NCBI GenBank assembly: GCA_903813345.2
Contig: CAIIXF020000004.1
Coordinates: 26,351,985 to 26,415,984 of the forward strand
From: Owenia fusiformis
Lineage: Eukaryota > Annelida > Polychaeta > Sabellida > Oweniidae
Direction: 5' to 3'
Length of the DNA: 64,000 nt
Shown here one piece after another: positions 55,300-64,000 of the stretch (within the stretch, counting starts at the first letter, position 1; each line of letters begins with the position of its first letter). The position numbers and the translations under genes are program-made. The notes under the pieces are model-generated. The model did not search any database and had not been told where the DNA came from. It was given only the letters and a program-made list of their open reading frames with translations.

Positions 55300-56465
55300 A
55301 AATTGAAATTCTTTAAGCCTTAATGTGTCATGTTACATGTTTTTGCTTATAAAATTTTATTCAATTTAAATTTGTGTATATGAACACCTAGATTTATGAT
55401 ATATTAAGTCATATAATGTTCACAATCTAAGAATTTATACCAGTCCCTATCAGGATACATTGAAGGCTATTCCCTTATCCTTCAGAATCGATAAACAAGG
55501 CATTAAAAAACATGCAAAATGTCATCACCTGCCATTTGTTACAGACGTTGAACATAAACACCAACCACCTTCCGCCAAATACTGTCCACGAAGAAGTTCG
55601 TAATGACATGAAAAAATAATTCAAACTTTTTTCATGACATGAAAAAATTATTCAAATGTTTTTGCATTCATCATTATCTTCAACCATTTTAAAAGAGATT
55701 GTTAACAGCCATCAATATATCCTTATACTGACCAGTAATATTTAAATAATATCTAAATGAGATTTCACCTAAATAAGTCTTTTGATATATCGTCGCATGA
55801 GAATAACTTTGTACTATCTCACATTTTTACGGAACTGAGAAATCAAGGTTTGAAAGTTTAGAGGTCTGTATCTTACTTAGTATTGCTATGTGAAACTTGA
55901 TTTTTTGTATGTCACCTGGTCTCACCCTAGAGATATCGTATATGAAATATCATACCTTGAAACAATTTACAAGATCCTTTTTTAAAACTATGGAAATGGA
56001 GTTGATACAATTTCCCACCGGAATAACAGCTTATTTCTAATTTCAAATTGTCATATCTGATATCAACTGTTTCAACCAATCAACTCTCTAAGAATTGGTC
56101 ATGTGACTTGCAAATCTTGGAGTTATAACAATCTTATATTAAAACAAAGTATGCCAATATGCATGTTATTGTATCTAGAATGAAAAATAATGTTTTGCTT
56201 TGTAAAAAAATCTTCAAAAACCAAAGAATATTATTTAATAAAATAAAGAAAATTCAATTTATAAAACTTTAAAATCAATTTCTCAAATAAGTACAATTAT
56301 TTCTTAATTTTGGAATCTCAGGACACCCTTCAAAAAGAATTTATTGCCTTTGAAACTAAGGCAGAAGTACAATGCATTGAAACCAATGATGCCAATACGG
56401 TCCCCCACATATTTCCCTCAGTATAAACCCTGTAGCCTAAACCTCCCAGCACATTACAATGTAGC

Positions 56466-56609
56466 CCCTAAGGGCCGGTCCGCTGGTCATTATCAGGTTA
56501 TTTTTGATACAGACCAGTTGATTTTTTCACTGGGTATAGGAGAATAACATTGCAACTGGTCCGTAATTCCATTTTGACCAGCAGGTTTCAGATCCTTAGG
56601 GCCTAAGAC
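56466..56609. mobile_element. ~145-bp CCTAAGGGCC MITE, copy 2
   Basis: CCCTAAGGGCCGGTC...GGTCA at the left and TGACCAGCAGG...CCTTAGGGCC at the right. Close to the copy at 41784. Confidence 0.8.
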
Positions 56610-57346
56610 ATAACCAATTTTTATTACATGCACATGGAAGAAATTTGAAAATAGAAAAATAATTTCTAATTCATTTAAGATTAATGAAAGTGATGAAACC
56701 TCGATTTGGGTAATCACATTTTGTTCATTGGGATGCAGCTATCATTATCCATTCATTTTCTGTTGTTAGCTACTCTGTGGAGTACAATTGGCAATTGAAG
56801 CAATTGTAGAAGTGGAGACTAAGAGTAGCTCTTTGTAAAGAAATTGAACCAATTTGTTACTTTTCCAAAATAAAATGTAGATGATCTAAAAACAATGATC
56901 CCAAAAATGCAAAAGAAAGGACAAATCTGAAAAACATACTAGTAATAAAATAACTAAAAAGATCCCAGTGAAAAGCACAAAGTAAATCATAGATGAAGAG
57001 AAAATAAAATAAGTGTTTTAAGGGACTATACTAACATAAAGATAACTCCTTATTGATATAGTGTATGGTCAGTAAAAGTTAAAGCTAGTTTAAATAGATT
57101 TAGCTTTTTTCCACAAACTATAAAACATCATTTTGAAAGAGATTTCAATAGTATACAGACAGTGATTGCCTTTGAGCAATGTAGTGCAAAATATGACAGT
57201 TACTATTTTGATTACTATATCTAGTATATAACCTATTATTATGTACTCTATTTGAAGAAACAAATAAGTAGTCTTTCATTTTCAACATTTAATGATGACA
57301 GTTCGTATATGCATTTCTATTGCATTTGACCTTTCAAACCCCTATA

Positions 57347-57437
57347 AGACCTGGTAGCAGGGAAGATAAAGGGTACTTTTGACTGCTCACATGATCTAAT
57401 TGACTGGTAATTTGTACTTTTCATCTTCCCTGGTAGC
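57347..57437. mobile_element. ~90-bp hairpin MITE
   Basis: GCAGGGAAGATAAAGGGTAC faces GTACTTTTCATCTTCCCTGG. Confidence 0.65.
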
Positions 57438-58804
57438 AAGGATTTAGGTTTTCGAGGAAATTAGTAATTCTATTTCATATCATGTGGCCATGAATAATCC
57501 AATGAGCATCCATAATACAAAGAGTAATTGAGGGCATATAATTTGAATATGCATGGGATAACACATACTGTATCATTTTATTTTTTTGATCTACTTGTAA
57601 TAGTTCTAAAACTAAAACATGAAAGGCCAGGCATGCAAACTGGCATGGTATTGTGTTACAAAACATTATTTCATTCTAGATACAATAACATGCATATTGG
57701 CATACTTCGTTTTAATATAAGATTGTTATAACTCCAAGTTTTGCAAGTCACATGACCAATTCTTAGAGAGTTGATTGGTTGAAACAGTTGATATCAGATA
57801 TGACAATTTGAAATTAGAAATAAGCTGTTTGTCTGGAGATGGTACAATTTCACACTGAATTCTAGCTTAATGAGAGGGAATTGAGATGGGGCATGTATCT
57901 GAGATGAAAGCCTGTGTTTCAAATAGTAAAATTCCATGTCTATCTCAATTTTTTTGAAAATGGCAGTTAGTACAAAGTTATTCTCCAAGACGATATATCT
58001 TACAGTTTTGTTAAATTTCACAAAATGATGGATATAAACAGCAAGCTGAAAACATTGACTGAGAATCAACTTTTATATATGAAGCTACAAAACGTAATAA
58101 TAAATACTGCGGCTTAATATTTTGTTCTTGTGACTTTTTCATCGTTCAAATTCGTTGAACATTTGACATTTTTTGATATGACGAAACATTCGTAATCAGA
58201 CTATAATATGCTCGAGAGTGTGAATGGATTAACACATCATATTACACCAAATGCTGTATATACACTGTACACTTCTGTGTAACCCCCCTGTGCTATTTAG
58301 TAAATACTTGATCGAACCATGAATAATACATCCCCTTTTAAGTAGCCACTATTCCACAGCATGACATCACATCCCACAATTCTCCAGTACCTTTATGAAT
58401 TTATGGTACATGGGTACATTGAGAAAAGGATTCTGGGAGTACATCCTTCTGTATATCCTACTTACTGACAATCACTAACTGCTTGGCCATTTCTACATCC
58501 CTAGTAAACACATCCAGATTATTCTGGACTAATTTTTGATTTGCATATTTATAAAAACATGATTTCCTTTTGAAGAATATACATTTTATGCACCATGTGT
58601 TTCGAATTTTCACCTGCCACACATGGAAATAAATTTCAACCGATCAGCAGCATTGTTACATCAACTGAAATTTACTTCCTCCAGTCAGGATTGGCCAATC
58701 AGAGGTCTGGTCTCAAAACAGTCAATTCAAGTTCAGGTTGTGTTCAACCAATGAGAATGTCTGTAACATACTAATTGACCAATCAGAAGGCTTGTACTTT
58801 CATT

Positions 58805-64000
<5,196 letters not shown>

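Larger units (their letters stand above)
55776..58010. repeat. 2.2-kb inverted repeat with ~230-bp+ arms
   Basis: The best arm (56037-56200) reads AATTTCAAATTGTCATATCT to ATTCTAGA...-type sequence and recurs inverted at about 57655-57815. Patchy inverted similarity continues outward to about 55785 and 58000 (GATATATCGTC, GAATAACTTTGTACTA). The ~1.45-kb centre holds two smaller MITEs (56466-56609 and 57347-57437). Confidence 0.85.

Overview
This is animal nuclear DNA. It is AT-rich and carries intron-split genes with GT-AG junctions and many nested repeats. The gene set (H-type ferritin, MSL2, AMMECR1, RAB6, a GRTP1-type TBC protein) and the load of hairpin MITEs, minisatellites, a tRNA-derived SINE and a foldback-type element suggest an invertebrate metazoan, probably marine. 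I cannot name the species.

Layout. 1-3566 (minus): five internal exons of a GRTP1/TBC1D6-like Rab GTPase-activating protein; its 3' end lies off the left edge and its first exon was not found. The 5' edge of one exon, with its splice acceptor, is tandemly copied five times (88-bp unit). 5256-14073: an 8.8-kb repeat complex whose core is a giant inverted repeat, with two ~2.6-2.8-kb arms of 83-bp monomers around a ~1.3-kb spacer. 15037-21272 (plus): a complete three-exon ferritin gene. Its first intron holds a truncated LINE with an intact partial reverse-transcriptase frame and a 1.34-kb solo LTR with TGT...ACA ends, a 4-bp target duplication and a recognisable promoter. 21273-27538: intergenic MITEs and short tandem repeats. 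27539-29031 (minus): single-exon MSL2, frameshifted at an A9 run. 29383-37846 (plus): five-exon AMMECR1, head-to-head with MSL2 across 351 bp containing a full CRE. Its introns are expanded by a 54-bp x ~26 array, a 15-bp x 10 array next to the exon 3 donor, and a four-fold repeat of the exon 4 acceptor. 37847-58804: about 21 kb with no gene I can support, rich in MITEs, a 25-bp x ~53 minisatellite and a 2.2-kb inverted repeat. 58805-62840 (minus): the last five coding exons of RAB6, whose GTP-binding 5' exons lie beyond the right edge.

The genes do not form one pathway. RAB6 and the GRTP1-like protein are both Rab/Golgi-trafficking functions, but nothing links them here beyond proximity. MSL2 and AMMECR1 probably share a promoter. 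Most long open frames in the window are artefacts of tandem repeats.
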